From: Ianthella basta
Lineage: Eukaryota; Porifera; Demospongiae; Verongiida; Ianthellidae
DNA length: 64,000 nucleotides
Direction: 5' to 3'
Assembly: GCA_964019415.1 (NCBI GenBank)
Contig: OZ025877.1
Coordinates: 5,735,742-5,799,741 of the forward strand
In this document: one piece after another, positions 63,301 to 64,000 of the stretch
Position numbering within the stretch: the stretch's first letter is position 1
How the letters are laid out: every line of letters begins with the position of its first letter
The notes under the pieces: model-generated
What the model was told of the DNA's origin: nothing
Seen by the model: only the letters and a program-made list of their open reading frames with translations
The model's database searches: none
Program-made: the position numbers and the translations under genes

Positions 63301-63459
63301 TACGTATAACTTTGTAGACGATCCCTGAACTCTTATGACAACACAATAAAAGAATCAATTCCAGAACACGTGCTACAAAACTGAGCATGCTCACAACTGG
63401 GTGTCATTCAGCTCAAGACACTGAGGTAAATACAGTCAGCACAATAAAGTGGGGACAAG

Positions 63460-63493
63460 GGGGAAAGGGGGGAGGGGGGGGGGGGGGGGAGGA
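63460..63493. repeat. Poly-G tract
   Basis: GGGGGAAAGGGGGGAGGGGGG... with an uninterrupted run of about 16 G. Similar homopolymer tracts occur in the repeats at 20850 and 53640. Confidence 0.9.
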
Positions 63494-63545
63494 ACAAGAA
63501 GCTCTCCACACTTCCCCACCCAGTGTAACAGCTCACAAATAGAAG

Positions 63546-64000
63546 TCACGTAACCCATAATGCTAGACAAGTTTCACCAATTGTCCACTGCATGTGGTCC
63601 TTGACAGTGGAGAGGGGGCTCTTCAGCCCTGTTGAGGACCCTCCTACTGCAATGGGTGGATCTGCTATAACTATTTCATCTGGCTCCTCTGGTTGAGTCT
63701 CCACCAGTGAAGGAGCCGGTACACCCTCTTCATGATGGACCAAGGGGAGTCTTTAATCAGTTTCAATTGTCCGATGGTCAACATCCTCTTCTGTCAACAA
63801 TGGCTGTACACAATTATGTAATCTGACTCAGGACAAAGGCTGTCTTCTCCATTGGACTTCACTCATGGGGAACTGCCAGTAGGCACTCTGGAGATAGATC
63901 TTGGAGAACACCTGCTTATGTGCAAGCATTTGTTGGGGGGCACTGGATAGGAGTCCTTCACTGCTCTTGGGTGCATATACTGCTGGAGCACACCAAGGGC
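63546..64000 (-). mobile_element. Decayed Ty3/gypsy pol fragment (RT domain), runs off right edge
   Basis: Reading minus from 64000, pieces match the start of the gypsy reverse-transcriptase domain: VKDSYPVP, then in another frame FSKIYLQSAYWQFPM (family pattern FS-LDL-SAYWQ-P), then EKTAFV. Frames shift and stop between them, so the copy is dead. A 65-codon frame downstream (63546-63743), Pro/Glu-rich, may belong to the same element. It lies in what should be a DOCK intron. Confidence 0.65.

Overview
This is a eukaryotic, animal nuclear scaffold. Genes are split by many short spliceosomal introns with GT-AG ends, intergenic gaps are short, and dinucleotide microsatellites and decayed transposon pieces are common. 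The gene set (mitochondrial EF-Tu, SKI2 helicase, WDR91, YIPF6, a chondroitin GalNAc-transferase-like enzyme, a DOCK-type GEF) is metazoan. Compact genes, absence of vertebrate-type repeats and an orphan seven-helix membrane protein family suggest an invertebrate, perhaps a sponge; that assignment is inference and the species cannot be named from this window. A 200-N gap at 49744-49943 shows it is a draft assembly. All exon models below were built by hand from splice signals, reading phase and family resemblance.

Layout, left to right. 1-5216 (-): first seven coding exons of a centrin-binding SFI1/CCDC191-like repeat protein running off the left edge. 5590-9839 (-): complete TUFM, six exons, one GC-AG intron, a LINE relic in intron 3. 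11298-21323 (-): complete SKIC2/SKIV2L, 28 exons, 1203 aa. 21343-29329 (+): complete WDR91, 14 exons, 688 aa, head to head with SKIC2 with only 19 bp between the two start codons; its intron 7 holds an LTR-retrotransposon gag relic and a second relic with an Ulp1-like protease end. 30129-33068 (-): two-exon, 521-aa orphan protein with a secreted-type ectodomain and about seven membrane helices, followed upstream by decayed tandem copies (33440-35870). 36-39 kb: gene-poor, with a LINE relic. 39170-42327 (-): complete YIPF6, six exons, divergent from 42889-46206 (+): complete CSGALNACT-like enzyme, four exons, 554 aa. 47746-62594 (+): 5' part (973 codons) of a DOCK1-5-type Rac GEF with SH3 and DHR1 domains; the catalytic DHR2 lies beyond the window. 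The right end carries a decayed Ty3/gypsy reverse-transcriptase fragment.

The genes are unrelated housekeeping and signalling functions (mitochondrial translation, exosome-linked mRNA decay, endosome maturation, Golgi membrane trafficking, glycosaminoglycan synthesis, Rac activation) and do not form a pathway. The more unusual content is structural: a mirrored, nearly overlapping start-codon pair; a ~990-bp intronic repeat family ending in a 116-bp-arm hairpin; (TG)n/(CA)n tracts abutting DOCK splice sites; several minisatellites; and the orphan 7-helix family with tandem pseudogenes. No RNA genes or CRISPR arrays were recognised.
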